From positions 49,700,938 through 49,764,937 of the forward strand of contig NC_083337.1 of NCBI RefSeq assembly GCF_019175385.1: a stretch of DNA of 64,000 nucleotides, written 5' to 3'. Below are positions 48,261 to 60,223 of the stretch, one piece after another. Position 1 is the stretch's first letter; each line of letters starts with the position of its first letter. This DNA comes from Lycium barbarum (Eukaryota; Streptophyta; Magnoliopsida; Solanales; Solanaceae). The position numbers were made by a program, and so were the translations under genes. The notes under the pieces were generated by a model, which was not told where the DNA came from, searched no databases, and was given only the letters and a program-made list of their open reading frames with translations.

Positions 48261-50260
48261 ATTATAAATAATTTTATCAGTTGGCATGAGCAATTTGGCC
48301 ATCCCGATTCAAATATGTTGTGCAGATTGAATATTCGAATATATTGAAGAACTAGAAGATTATTCAAGAATTTATTTGTGTTGCTTGTTCTCATGATAAG
48401 TTTATTATACTGGTTAATGTTGGGATTGAATTCCCTAAATTCTGAAAATATATAAGAGGTGGATACGGGCCCGTTCACCTATTATGTGATGTCTTAAATA
48501 GAAGCATCGATATGATGGTCACATGTGCGTTTATTGTCAACCCGCAGTTTGACATATATAAAGTTACTTGCTCAAAATAATTGAGTTGAGAGCACAATTT
48601 TCAGATTATGTAATCAAGATAATTCATCTTGTTAATGCTGGTTTATATCAAAGCTGGTTTGGCATTGAATGCCTCCGATAAATAGCTAAATCATTGCTTA
48701 TGAGAACAAAGCTTCATATGCTGGTCTAAGATATGATGTGTTATATACAACATCACTTGTATGCTTCAGACCAATAGATTATAATAAATTCTCCCCTCAC
48801 AATTGGTTCAGGGTTAGGAACCATATATTTCCATCTAACAATTTTTTATGTGTGGTATATGATTAATTAATCTACCATGGATTCCCCCAAAGAAGATGGG
48901 ATATATGTTAGTTTTTCTAACATAAGGGGGAGAGAATAAATAGCTAGGAAATATGTTGTGAATTATCATGAGTATGATCCTCATTCAAAAAGGAATTCAA
49001 GTTAAATGCTAGAAGCATTTCCTCACACAAAACTAGTTTCATATTTCTGCTGAAAATGCTCCTATAATGTTCCTGAAGGACAAAGTATACAACATGCATG
49101 AAGCATGGCAGATCAATTGGTTCCAAATGAAATAACCCTTGAAAAGGGAGAGGAGAAAATGATCAAAAAGGTCATAATAAGGAGGCAATGTGCTCCTGAA
49201 GAGCATACGACATAACACTTCATGAAACCTCATGAGAGGTTTAGGTACCTAAAAATAATGAAAGTGATGAGATCTCAATAAGTTGTGTCACATTGCGAAC
49301 CGATACAAATGATATATCATCGACGATATTTTAGTACAATATAGCGCAATATTGTAAAAGATTGCGAGGATCTAAATTCTACGTCTATTAAAGCATGCTA
49401 AAGTAGAAAATATTATCAAGTGAAATAATGCATCTTGGTAAGCGTAAAGTTTATTGGACCTGCTGTCCAGACACCAGAAGATGTAACATATTTAAATAGA
49501 AATAGATGTTATCACAACCTATATGAATTACTTGACAAAATTATATGAAAATTCCTGAAGAATTTTAAATGCCTGAAGCATATACAAGTTGTAGAAATTT
49601 GTTCATAATTCTTATATGAATTAAGTTAAGCAAGGTGAATGCGATTTTATCACCTTAATGAATATTTACTGACTAAGGGCACAAATGACTCTATTTATCC
49701 TTACGTCTTTGTGAAATTCAAAATCTGTCATATTGTTGGTGCAAGTTGATTACTTGAATATTATTGAAACTCTTGAAGAGTTCTCAAAAGCAGTATATTA
49801 TCTATTGAAAGAAGTTGAAATGAGAACTTGCAGAATTCTTTGGTCCTGAAGTGTCATATCTTTATGCAATTGATGCATTTATATATTTTGCTATAACTAT
49901 GAGGGATTATAGTCATATGATGTTGTTCTACATGAAAGTCAAATCATATAAAGATAACATCTGTTTATAAAGCAAGTCAGGAATGCACTTGAAGTGATTT
50001 CAATAATATTATATACCAATGCAACTCTATCCAAAGACTGAAGATGCAACAGCATACATAGCCTAACTAAAGAGGATTCATAAAAGCACAAGACATGTTT
50101 CACCAAAGTTGTTCTTCACACACGAGCTCCAAAAGGAATGGTGATATCAACGTGCAAGAGATTTGTTCGAGCGATAATATGACTGATTTATTCACCAAGT
50201 CTCTACCAACTGCAACTTTCGAGAAGATGGTGCACAAGATTGAGATGTGAAGATTCAAGT

Positions 50261-50491
50261 TTTTGGATTGAAGTTCTCATCAGGGGGAGTAAATACGTGT
50301 TGTGCTCTTTTTCCCTTTCAAGGTTTTTGTCCCACTGGGTTTTTCCTTGTAAGGTTTTTAATGCGGCAACCAAATGGCGTATTATTAGAAATGTGTACTC
50401 TTTTTCCTTCACTAGAATTTTTCCCACTGGGTTTTTTTCTAGTAAGATTTTAACCAAGCACATTATCTATCAAATAGACATACAAGGGGAG
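50261..50491 (+). promoter_or_regulatory. copia-2 post-pol block and polypurine tract
   Basis: Two consecutive copies of the post-pol motif (about 50300-50375 and 50394-50455) precede ACAAGGGGAG, the polypurine tract, at 50482-50491. Copia-1 has one copy at the same place. Confidence 0.75.
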
Positions 50492-50696
50492 TGTTATAAA
50501 TATTATTTATTATTGTGGATGTCTATCTTTAAGAGAAATATTAGGGTTAATGACTTTGGAATCAAATCACTTTTTCCTTATAAATATAGAGGTTCTCCTT
50601 CATTGTAAATCAATCCCTAACAAGAGAAATAAAAGAATTCCTCTCTTCTCTCTTTCCCTATAATATTCTTCTTGCTTCCTTTATTATTTTATAACA
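50492..50696 (+). repeat. 3' LTR of copia-2 (205 bp)
   Basis: Same length as the 5' LTR and about 14 substitutions from it. Followed by the target duplication GGAAA. Confidence 0.95.
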
Positions 50697-50701
50697 GGAA
50701 A

Positions 50702-52582
50702 CATAATTTTACTAGTTTTAGTGTACGTACACACGTGTAACCCTAGCGCTTATATTAAATTTAATAATCTTTTAATATAATGCATAACTTTAAAATATTT
50801 ATTTAAATTATAACAAAAATGAAATCTTACAAAAAGTGCAAATTCTAATGATAAAAGAAAAAGGAATACCAACTTTATTTCTAATTTCTTGCGTACTCTC
50901 TTTTAATTAAAAAAAAATTCTTACTACAATAATGAAATTATAAAAAATCAAATCGATTATACTTCTATAACACAACATGAAGACTATAGAACCTAATGGA
51001 GTTCTAGGTGCACCAAAGGTTCCTACTTTAATTATATAGAGTTATAAAGAATAAAAATTCCTTAACCTAAAAGGAACTTTAGGCTCGTGAAGGTTTCTAC
51101 TTTTTATTTTCTCTCTCTTTTTGGTGTTATTTTTCAAATAAGGAGAGATTTATGAATATATAAAATTTAGTTTAATATTTTAAAAAGTCCTATATATTAG
51201 GAAATATTAATTTGTAGTTTTGTTATACGGAGTTGGGTTATCAAAAGGTTAAAATATTCTATTTTATGTGTTTCTGATCTAAATAGGGAAATAATCTGCT
51301 GAGGATGAATTCGTTTTGCTCAAAGAAAGTGAACATAAAAACCCACAAAATCGGACAACTACAATAGCACGTGAAAGCTACAGAAAGTTATGATGATGAA
51401 GACAGAGAAATAAAAAACGTGAAATAATAATTTTGTTTATGGAGCGAGAAACTAAAACAAATAGGAAGGAGAATATATACTAACCACGGCTTTAACAATA
51501 CGATCAATAGCACAGCTTTTGTAACTCATCGAAACAAAATCGTTTTTTAGATGTTGCACTTGATGATCTTCAAGAGTTCGTCCAGATCTTCGACGTAGCA
51601 TAAATATTTGAAAATAGGGGGACAGGGAATTGTGATTGCAACAGCTTCATGAAAGTGTCTAAATTAACAACAAAAAAAAAAAAAAAAAAACACTGCTTTT
51701 TGAATCGGAAAAATTGATCCTTGAAGAGTTCCTAATATTATATTCCCTTCAAAATTCTAAAGAAGAGAATAAGATGCAAGAATTAAAAAAACAACGAAAA
51801 TAGGCAACAACAAAAAATAGAAAAGAAATAAGAACCTCAATATGATCAATGTCTTCCGAACTTGGATTAACCAGGACGTGAATCGGTTGCTGGAATGGTT
51901 TTTACATAGGGAACTATTTCTACAGGAAAGGTATTACTTATAAGGTGTGAAAAAACAAAACCTAAAATTTAGGAGTTATTACCTAGTTAAATAAGGAAAG
52001 ATTTAATACACATTAATTGCAGTTTTTATTTTGAAAGGAAATATATATTACTAGTTTGTATTATATTAATTTGAAAAAAATAGTAAATGACGATTTTGTC
52101 TATTGTAGAGTATTATAATGAAGGACAAAAAGTTCAATAACATTACTAATGCCTTTCAGTCTTTTAATATATTATAGATAATATAATGAGAAACGTTTTT
52201 GGAGCCTCCTTCATTTACTTCCAAAAACTTTTTGACTCATCATAAACGTTTTTTTATTATTTGAAGCATTAAAGTTCTATTACTTCATTTCTAATTCATT
52301 GATTCACTTTTAGTGTAACTAAAAATTATTTAATCGAAGATTTCTTTTTCTTTAGGTGTTTTATTACACATTGATTTACTGCAGAGGCAAAATCGTAATC
52401 CAATTTTGAAGATAGGTTCTTCTCACTTTTAGTAATATGATTAATTTGGTTGTTCACGAAGTATAAGCAACTAATTTTCCAGCTAGCTGGTTTTTCTCCT
52501 CAGAACAAAATTCTTCAAGCATCGTCTTCCAAATCTAAATAGGAGATACCTTCAGTGAAAAATAAGGCGTGAATACATTTCA
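50702..52582. other. Intergenic AT-rich DNA
   Basis: No gene. A-rich run at about 51671-51690 and AT-rich sequence throughout; short open frames only. Possibly remnants of older elements, none identified. Confidence 0.5.
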
Positions 52583-52591
52583 TTTCCAAAT

Positions 52592-55500
52592 GAGTTTAAG
52601 TTTTGTGCACTGTCAGTGTATTAATTTTTTACATCATCAGGTAACCTTAACCTGCTATAGCAGGTTACCAACCTTCTCCCAACTGTTTTTTTCTTTTTCT
52701 AAAATTTAGGCAATGGTAATTTATCTCTCTCTTCCTGTCACGACCCGTCTAGAGGGCCGCAACGAGCACCCGGTGCTAGCCCACCCGGGCACCCTTGGCT
52801 TACACATATACTTACACCTAGGTGAGTCATACGATTAAACATACATCTTTTTTTTTTATTATTATTAATCACGCTAGTCCCATTGGACGACAACATCTTT
52901 AAATCATCATTGACATCTATGCCACATCAAATGTATATAAGCCGACGAGGCTATCAAAAGATATACAAAATATAGTCCGACAAGGCCGGACACGTCTAAT
53001 CATACACACGTGACTACGAGCCTCTAAGGAGGGTATAACATATCACATGAGCGGGACAGGACCCCGCTATGCCCACAATTATGTACACAAAAGAATAAGT
53101 ACCCAAAAGCTATGGCTCCGAATGAAATGAAGCTCTGCTGTGAAGTCTCTGAGAAAGCAGTTATGGATTAAGCCTGTCTCCTTGTGTACCTGCGGGCATG
53201 TCGCAGCGTCCACAAACAAAAGAACGTCAGTACGAAGAATGCACTGAGTATGTAAAGCATGATCAATATCAATATAGAAGCATAAATAGCAACATAAGAA
53301 ATGGCATAGGATGGGAGATGGCAATATTGTCGTCATATGCACTTACTTGCCTTTCATAGGAACTTTCCCTTGCTAATACGTATTTGTGTACATACATCAT
53401 TATCCGTATTCCGTGATAGTACCCGTACCATATTTGTGCTCGTATTCGTATACAGGCCCTTATTCACATTCATATGCATAGTCATATCATATTCGTACTC
53501 ATATCATATACATAGCATTTCCATAGCATACCCGACCGCATAGGATCGGTTTTTCATACATACTTGGCCAACCAGGGCTCAAGGTTACTCATACCTGGCC
53601 CTACCAAGGCTTCAGGGTTATTTGTACCCTCTGCAGAGGTGCGCGCGCGTTACATAATCATATACATACTTATTTACATATCATACCCGGCCTCATAAGC
53701 TCGGGGTTCTATAATAGTCGTACATATACATAATAGCTCATAAACATCTTTACTTTTAATCATCGTTATAATAATCGTCATCGTTATTATCATTATAGTC
53801 ATCATCAATAGCATTATCACTACTATCGTCATCCACCTCTTCTACCCTAATAGGCCTACTCGTAATACGAGAAACTTAGTATAATCGTAGCGTATCAAGA
53901 ATCGTGAGCTTACAAGCTCGGAAGATCAATTCATTTGGAAGACAACATACTCGTATAGAGGATTTAGATGTTTGGCCAAAGAACCATGCCTTATGAAAGA
54001 AGGGTTAGCCTTACATACCTTTCCGTCGCACTATTCTACACTTGCGCATTCCCCTCCAACGTTAGCGTTTCGACCTTCATTAAAGTCATACTATCATTAG
54101 AATCGATAATTAGCACACATGGCTAAAACTAGGGGAAAATCGGACAACATTTCCTTCATCATCATAATTCAACTCCCAAACGTCAACAATACATTCACAA
54201 TATCATAACAATGGCCATTAGTCATTCACATTATCCACATTCCTCAATTTACTTTCATTTGCCCATATCTATGGCTATAACACATGATTTAGTCCATTCA
54301 CATACAATGTCTGTTTCATGGTCTTTCAACGTCATTTATAACCCATTCATGTCACAATATAACAACAATCATGATTCGATTCCAACTAATTCTCTAAATG
54401 GCACTATTCATCATTCATGACCCATTTTACCATATTCTTCTACACTCCAAGTATTTCAACTCTCCAATATCTTAAACAATATATAAACATCATGAATCTT
54501 ACCTTAGATGTTATAGGAACAAGCTTTAATTGATAATACTCCACTTTGAGCAAAACCCTAGTTTATCTCCATTTGGATTTCTTGACCTTGGATGATCTTT
54601 GATGGTTTTCTTACTCTTGATTTACTTGTTTTATGTTGTTGATCACCAAATATCCTTGAATTCTTGTGGAATAAATGTAGAGAGTTGTTTTAGAGAGAAG
54701 GGGTGTGATGTAGAAGTGAAATGAAATAAGTCTTGGTCCCTTTATTTAATGACTTGAAAATCTGATTTGAAGTGCACAGTGGTCGTAAACTTGGTTTACG
54801 GTCCGTATTCCAGTTTACGGACCGTCCTTCATGGTCGTATTTAATCATAACAGAACCAGAAACTCAGGCTGGGACATGGTGATTTACGATCATGGTTTAC
54901 GGGCCGTAAACCATTTTACGGTCCGTATTCCAGGTCGTATTTAACCATTGATCAGTTGGCAAAACGTTTGAAGTTTTGGAAGCCACAATACGACATGGCA
55001 GTTTACGGACTGTATACCACTTTACGGTCCGTATTTCATTTTACGACCACTGGCCAGAATGCAAACTTGCAACTTTTCACATTTCCAAAACCTATAATTA
55101 TTCGTTATGGAGCATAACCTCTCTCTTATTGCGATTGCCTTTGGAATCTTATTTAGGGTCATCAAATGTCGTTTCTTACTCATGGAAACATCATACACTC
55201 GTGCTCATCACTAGGTCATTCACTCGCATACCAACGGAAGATTTTTCCGAGGTGTAGCACTTCCCTTCCCTTCCTCTATCTGATTTTTTCTTCATTCCCT
55301 CTCCCTCTTCCCTTTAACTCCAATGCTTTCATTGTTCCCAATTAGTTGATCGGGTTTCTGTCATTGCTTCTTCTATCACCGTGAGTTTTTAATTATTCAA
55401 ACCCTCCTCTGATTTGTTCTAAAGTAACAAACTTTACAAACACTTATTGAAAAGTGATATATTTATTCAAAACTTTCTCATAAGGGGATCCAGAATTTAA

Positions 55501-56147
55501 ATTTAATGGGTTCATGTAATGATTTTTAACACTGAATTCATTGCAACTTTAAATTATGGGTTCAGATATAATATTTATTGAATTTTACATATATGTATTT
55601 ATACTCCATATCGAAAGTCATGGATTGAACCTGTGTAGCCGAAAAATTTACGTCCGCCTCTGATTAAAATATTGATGTAGATTTTTATATGATATAAGAC
55701 TACATTTACTGATAATACTATATTAAAAAGAAAAGAACAGTCAAAATTTATTTATAGAGCAGTCATAAGGAAAACAAAAATATGTGTAATAGTAAATCCT
55801 CAAAGCAAAAGGAACTCCTCAAGGGAAATAATGGCTGAAGTAATGAAAAATTACTTCTTTGCAAAGTTAAAAAAATTTACAACATTAAAAGATTGCTTCA
55901 TTGGTAGTGACATCTTGTGAAGAAAAAAATCATGGAAACTTAAATTTTTTATTGATGCTAACTAGGGGCAGAGATTTGATTTACGCTAAAAAAGGAAATA
56001 CCAAATTTGATTAGAGTAAAATTAGGACTCTACTTATTTTTAATATTATTTTCTAAATCTTAATTATAAAAGTTACTGTAATTATCCTTTAATTTACCTA
56101 ATGGTGTAAATAATTTTGTCCACTGACAGTGCACAAAACTTAAACTC
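52592..56147. mobile_element. MULE-like DNA transposon with a solo LTR inside
   Basis: The ends are inverted repeats starting GAGTTTAAGTTTTGTGCACT (52592 rightwards; 56147 leftwards on the other strand), extending imperfectly past GTCAGTG to the (C/T)AGGTAA word. They are flanked by an exact 9-bp duplication TTTCCAAAT (52583-52591 and 56148-56156), as in Mutator-like elements. Removing the solo LTR and one target copy leaves about 1.03 kb without transposase, so it is non-autonomous. A patch at about 55484-55665 (GGATCCAGAATTT ... ACGTCCGCCTCTG) may be a further small insertion. Confidence 0.9.
52736..55259 (-). repeat. Solo LTR of second gypsy family (2.52 kb)
   Basis: On the minus strand it starts TGCTACACCTCGG at 55259 and ends GGGTCGTGACA at 52736. 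Exact flanking duplication CTTCC (52731-52735 and 55260-55264) shows a complete insertion reduced to one LTR by recombination. It contains the double hairpin at 53206-53246, the splice-donor-like word at 54005-54021 and an array of TTTACGGTCCGTA-type palindromes at 54777-55060. Confidence 0.95.
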
Positions 56148-56156
56148 TTTCCAAAT

Positions 56157-56512
56157 TGTAATATTTGTAGGATTTCAGTAGAAACATTGACTTCTAACTG
56201 GTACAAGTTGTTGTTTAGAGTTAGTAATAGATTAAAACACACCTAAACTATTGCACTTTCACGAGTTTCATATCTCAACTATCTAGTGTTCTCTTTATAT
56301 ACCTAAACTTTCACACCTATAAATTAAAACACAGCTTGTTGCTTAATTAGCTGTTAGTGTGTCGAATACACGCTCTATTTTCACACAAAAAAACGTTTCA
56401 AGTGGATACGTGGCTGATTTTGTCCACCTAATCTAATTAGGATGTTTACTAGTGATTTAATTAAATAGGTAAAAGTTAAGAGGGGGTTAAATACTAAATA
56501 TTAGGGTATTAA
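56157..56512. other. Intergenic DNA between MULE and element D
   Basis: AT-rich, non-coding. AAAACACACCTAAACTATTG near 56233 resembles the end of another DNA transposon, but its partner is not visible before element D begins. Confidence 0.4.
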
Positions 56513-58405
56513 TGTCACGACCCAACTAGTGGGCCATGACGGGTACCCGGAGTTAGCTACCGAGCACCACTCATAATACTATCTATCATACTTAACCTGG
56601 ACATACATCGTTTTCAACATAAAACTTGTCATAAACTAATTTCTAAATCTCCCAAAACATGTATCTATGCATAAGCCCACGAGGCTACAAAATGATGTAC
56701 AAAATGTACACTGAAGAAGTCTCATAACATATACTACCCACACATAAGTATCTACGAGCCTCTACTGGAATACTGAAATCAAAAAGACGGGACAAGACCC
56801 TACCGTGCCCCAATATATACACAAAGGAATATACCAAGAAGTGGCAACTCCGGAGTAGTGGAGTGCTCCTGCAAATCTGCTGAGTAAGCTCCTAAGCGTT
56901 TGCGCCATCTCCTTGTCTACCTGTGGGCATGAACACAGCGTCCATAAAAGAAAGGAAGTCAGTACGAACAATGTACTGAGTATGTAAGGCATATATGATA
57001 ATATAATAAGGAAACATAGAAAGCATCAGAAGAAAAGGTAACTGTAACTGCTTGCCTTTTGAGGCGGAATCATGCATGCTCACTTTTACCTTTAGAACAT
57101 ATCACACATATATACATAAACTGTCTAAATCAATAACATTATTAGCCCGTGTCCAGGGTAATCATATCACGCCGCCCACTAGTGGTGCTGCCCGTGCCAT
57201 ATAGACGCGGTGTAGTTAGCCGACCGCCTTAGCGGTGCTGCCCGGCCATCTAGGCACAGTGTAATCATCATCATATACTTAACATGAAGCATGCATAAGA
57301 GCTCAAGTAAAAGCTGTAACTCTATCGGAGTGACGTAAGGTCGAGAAACCTCCGATTATGTTATGGAATAATCCTCATCACTATGTCTCACCTTGGAAGA
57401 ATTAATATCATGAAGTGAGATAACAACAAGAGGTAACATCAATAAAGTCATAAAGGTAAGAATATCACCCTCATCATAGCATCATTATCAAGGAACATAT
57501 CTCATCTTTATCTCATAAGAAGCTTTTAATACTCTTTAGCTTTCATCTTTTGGAATGTAAGAAGGTTATGGAAATGTGGAAAAAGAAATCATAGTATAAA
57601 AGTCATGCCTTTGAAAGAAGGGGACTAGCCTTACATACCTTTACGTCTCCTTAATGACTAAGAGTTCTCCTTTCAAGCTCATAACTCTTTGATGATGTAG
57701 GAATGGACTTTGGGTGAAAATACTTCACTTGGAGGAAAACCCCACTTCAACACCAAGGAGATTCCTAGTATCCACAAACCTTACAGAGCATCCTTGCACT
57801 TGATTCTACTAATTTTTGGTATTTGATCTTTGATTTACCTTGGATTCATGCTACAGAAGTGTATGGAATTTTCTAGAGTCTTCAAGGCTTGTAGAGAGGG
57901 TGAAATCTGAAAAATAAGGGTAGGGGTCGTTTATTTATAACTGGAACTGGAAAGTTCCAGTAAAGCGGTTCAACGAGCGGGTCGACGACCCATCGACGTG
58001 TCGACGACCCATCGACGTGTCGACGGTCCGTCGACTTACGCCTGCAAATCTCTGATTACAAAAACACAGGGACGGTGCACATTGACGGTCCGTCAACATG
58101 TCGACGGCCCGTCGACAGTGACTGGTGTCTGTAGAATTTTCCTAATTCAGCTCAGATTTCATCAATTCGATCCATTCAACTTATAATCCCGTAATTTACC
58201 AAGAATACCTATTGGTACATTTGTACACGGGGTAAGGCACTTTCTACCTTAACTTTCTCCAACAAGCTTTCCTCTCTCTCCTCAAATGTCTTTGGAATCT
58301 TAATTAGGATCATTACTTATCCCTTCTTACTTGTAGGGACACCATATACACCTTAACTTGTGTTAGTCTACTTACTGCAACAACTCGAAATTCCGAGGTG
58401 TAACA
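56513..58405 (-). repeat. 3' LTR of element D (1.89 kb)
   Basis: On the minus strand it starts TGTTACACCTCGG at 58405 and ends GGGTCGTGACA at 56513. It carries the double hairpin (56938-56978), the splice-donor-like word (57625-57641), the GC-hairpin block (about 57170-57260) and a GTCGACGGTCCGTCGAC-type palindrome array (57960-58125). The bases outside its end are ATTAA. Confidence 0.92.
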
Positions 58406-58418
58406 TTCTCACCCTTTT
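58406..58418 (-). promoter_or_regulatory. Polypurine tract of element D
   Basis: On the minus strand AAAAGGGTGAGAA directly precedes the LTR start and follows GGACGAATGTTCTT, the same layout as in element B. Confidence 0.85.
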
Positions 58419-58495
58419 AAGAACATTCGTCCTCGAATATTAAGTTCTCGGGGATTCTACAGAAATATTGCCAGAGTTTCCCTTGTAATATGGCA

Positions 58496-58977
58496 CTACC
58501 ATCCTGTCACAACACCCAAAATAACATCGCCATACAGGGCTACGATAACAATAGCAAAAAAAAAAAAAACATGGCCACACACGACCCAAAAGTAATAAAA
58601 GAAGTATTTCGTACCTAGGGATAATGGCGTCTCATCTTGAATCTCTTCCGGGGGTGTAAATAAATGTGGATATCTGATCTTCATATCCTCTTCTGCTTCC
58701 CACGTCATCTCTTCTCTGTTGTTATTTCTCCACAATACCTTAACCGAGGCGACATCTTTAGTCCTGAGTCTTCGTACTTGCCTAGCTGGTATAGCCATAG
58801 GCACTTCCTCATAAGCTAACTTTTCAGTGATTTGGACATCCTCTACAGGTACGACTCTGGAAGGATCTCCGATACATTTACGGAGCATTGACACGTGGAA
58901 AACTGGATGAACTGACTCCAATTCTGGAGGTAGATCTAGCTCATAAGCTACTTGGCCCACCTTGCGTACAATCTTAT
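58496..58977 (-). pseudogene. Element D integrase C-terminus and chromodomain (5'-truncated)
   Basis: On the minus strand the frame enters at 58977 (IVRKVGQVAYELDLPPEL), continues through HPVFHVSMLRKCIGDP and ends in a chromodomain (VKVLWRNNNREEMTWEAEED, KIRYPHLF). A hydrophobic tail to TGA 58496 replaces the usual short end and may be read-through of leader-like sequence. Chromodomains at the integrase end define chromoviruses and are thought to guide insertion into heterochromatin. The upstream part of pol is cut off at 58977/58978 by another LTR. The visible part has no break, so D is fairly young. Confidence 0.9.
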
Positions 58978-60223
58978 TGTCACAACCCGACTAGGGGCCA
59001 TGACGGGTACCCGGGGCTAACCACCGAGCACCACTCATTCTATTACTCATCATACTCATTTTACGCCTCTTCATTATTCTTGTACTCATAATCATTGGAA
59101 AATCATTTTCATTTGAAACATACTTACCTTTATACACATAAGCCCTTCGGCTATCAAAATATATATACATACATATACAATGAGGATATCGTGAGACCAT
59201 ACTACCCACACATACGTATCTACGAGCCTCTACTGGAGTACTAGACATATGGAGGGGACAGGACCCCGCCGTGCCCAAATGTGTACACAAAATAATAAAT
59301 CAAATAGCACCTCCGGAATAATGGAGTGCTCCTGTAAATCTGCTGATAGCTCCTATGGATCTGCACCATCTCCCTGTCCACCTGTGGGCATGAACACAAC
59401 GTCCAAGAAGAAAGGACGTCAGTACGAACATTGTATTGAGTTTGTAAGGCATTAACAATAACAATACATCAATGGAATAAGGAGGCATCAAATGAGGAGC
59501 AACCTGTAACTGACTATCAATTATAAAAGAAATAATGCATGCTGGCTTACTTCATAATCATCATCATATCATGTATGCATATATGTATAAGCTGCCCAAC
59601 CATATAGGTACGGTGTGATAATCATTAGCCCGCATTCAGGCCTCCCGCGTCCGGGGTACCATCTCATGCTACCACTAGTGGTGTCTGCCCATGCCATCTA
59701 GACATGGTGTATACGCTGCCCGCTTTAGCGGTGTCTGCCCGGCCATATAGGCGCGGTGTGATATCATCATGTACATCTCATAGACTTATCATAATGTTAT
59801 TATACTATTATCATAATGCATGCCTGGGAACTCAAGACAACTATACTCTATCGGGGTGACATAAGGTCGTGAACCCCCCGATTCCGTTATGGAGCATTCA
59901 TAAGCATTCTACCTCACCTTGAAGGAATTAGCATATAAGGTGAGTGTATTCAATTAACAACATCAAGGGATCGTAGTTAAAATCATATTCGCGAACTCTA
60001 GAATCTTTGGATTTAAGTTCATCATCATCATGTTCATAATATCTCTTATTTTTAACTCACGGGGCTATTCATGAACGTAGACTCTTAGTCTTTCAGAATG
60101 TAGGAATGTCATGGAGAAGGAGGGAAAATCATGCCATAGGATTCATGCCTTAGAAAGAAGGGACTAGCCTTACATACCTCTTTCGTTTAGCTACTCTATC
60201 GTTTGATCGTTCTTCTTCGTTGC
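58978..60223 (-). repeat. LTR inserted in element D pol, cut by element E
   Basis: On the minus strand it ends GTCGGGTTGTGACA at 58978; the five bases beyond are CTTAT. It holds the double hairpin (59399-59438), GC-hairpin block (59640-59760) and splice-donor-like word (60164-60180). The LTR start is missing because element E inserted at 60223/60224; the rest should lie beyond E. Whether it belongs to a full element or is a solo LTR cannot be told. Confidence 0.85.

Larger units (their letters stand above)
47009..50260 (+). pseudogene. Decayed copia-2 gag-pol
   Basis: The part nearest the Tat insertion has only repeats and traces of gag. Integrase survives as a zinc-binding piece (SWHEQFGHPDSNMLCRL near 48270, then CVACSHDKFI near 48378). 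Further pieces of integrase, RT and RNase H are scattered to 50260, the last being a good match to the end of RNase H (NMTDLFTKSLPTATFEKM, 50178-50231). Frames break every few dozen codons; YVDD is not visible. The fragments align in order with copia-1, so the element belongs to the same clade. Confidence 0.85.
35108..50696 (+). mobile_element. Old Ty1/copia element copia-2, split by a Tat element
   Basis: The ends are flanked by the exact 5-bp duplication GGAAA (35103-35107 and 50697-50701). Each LTR is 205 bp; the pair differ at about 14 positions (roughly 7%), mostly transitions, so this insertion is far older than copia-1. The 11.2-kb Tat-lineage element at 35837-47008 lies in its leader/gag region. 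Its own pol survives only as fragments. Confidence 0.95.

Noticed and set aside
50240..50608. 122-codon frame across copia-2 end
   Set aside because: It crosses the post-pol block, polypurine tract and LTR boundary, so it is not a gene.
57998..58186. 62-codon frame in element D LTR
   Set aside because: Arises from the GTCGACGGTCCGTCGAC palindrome array.
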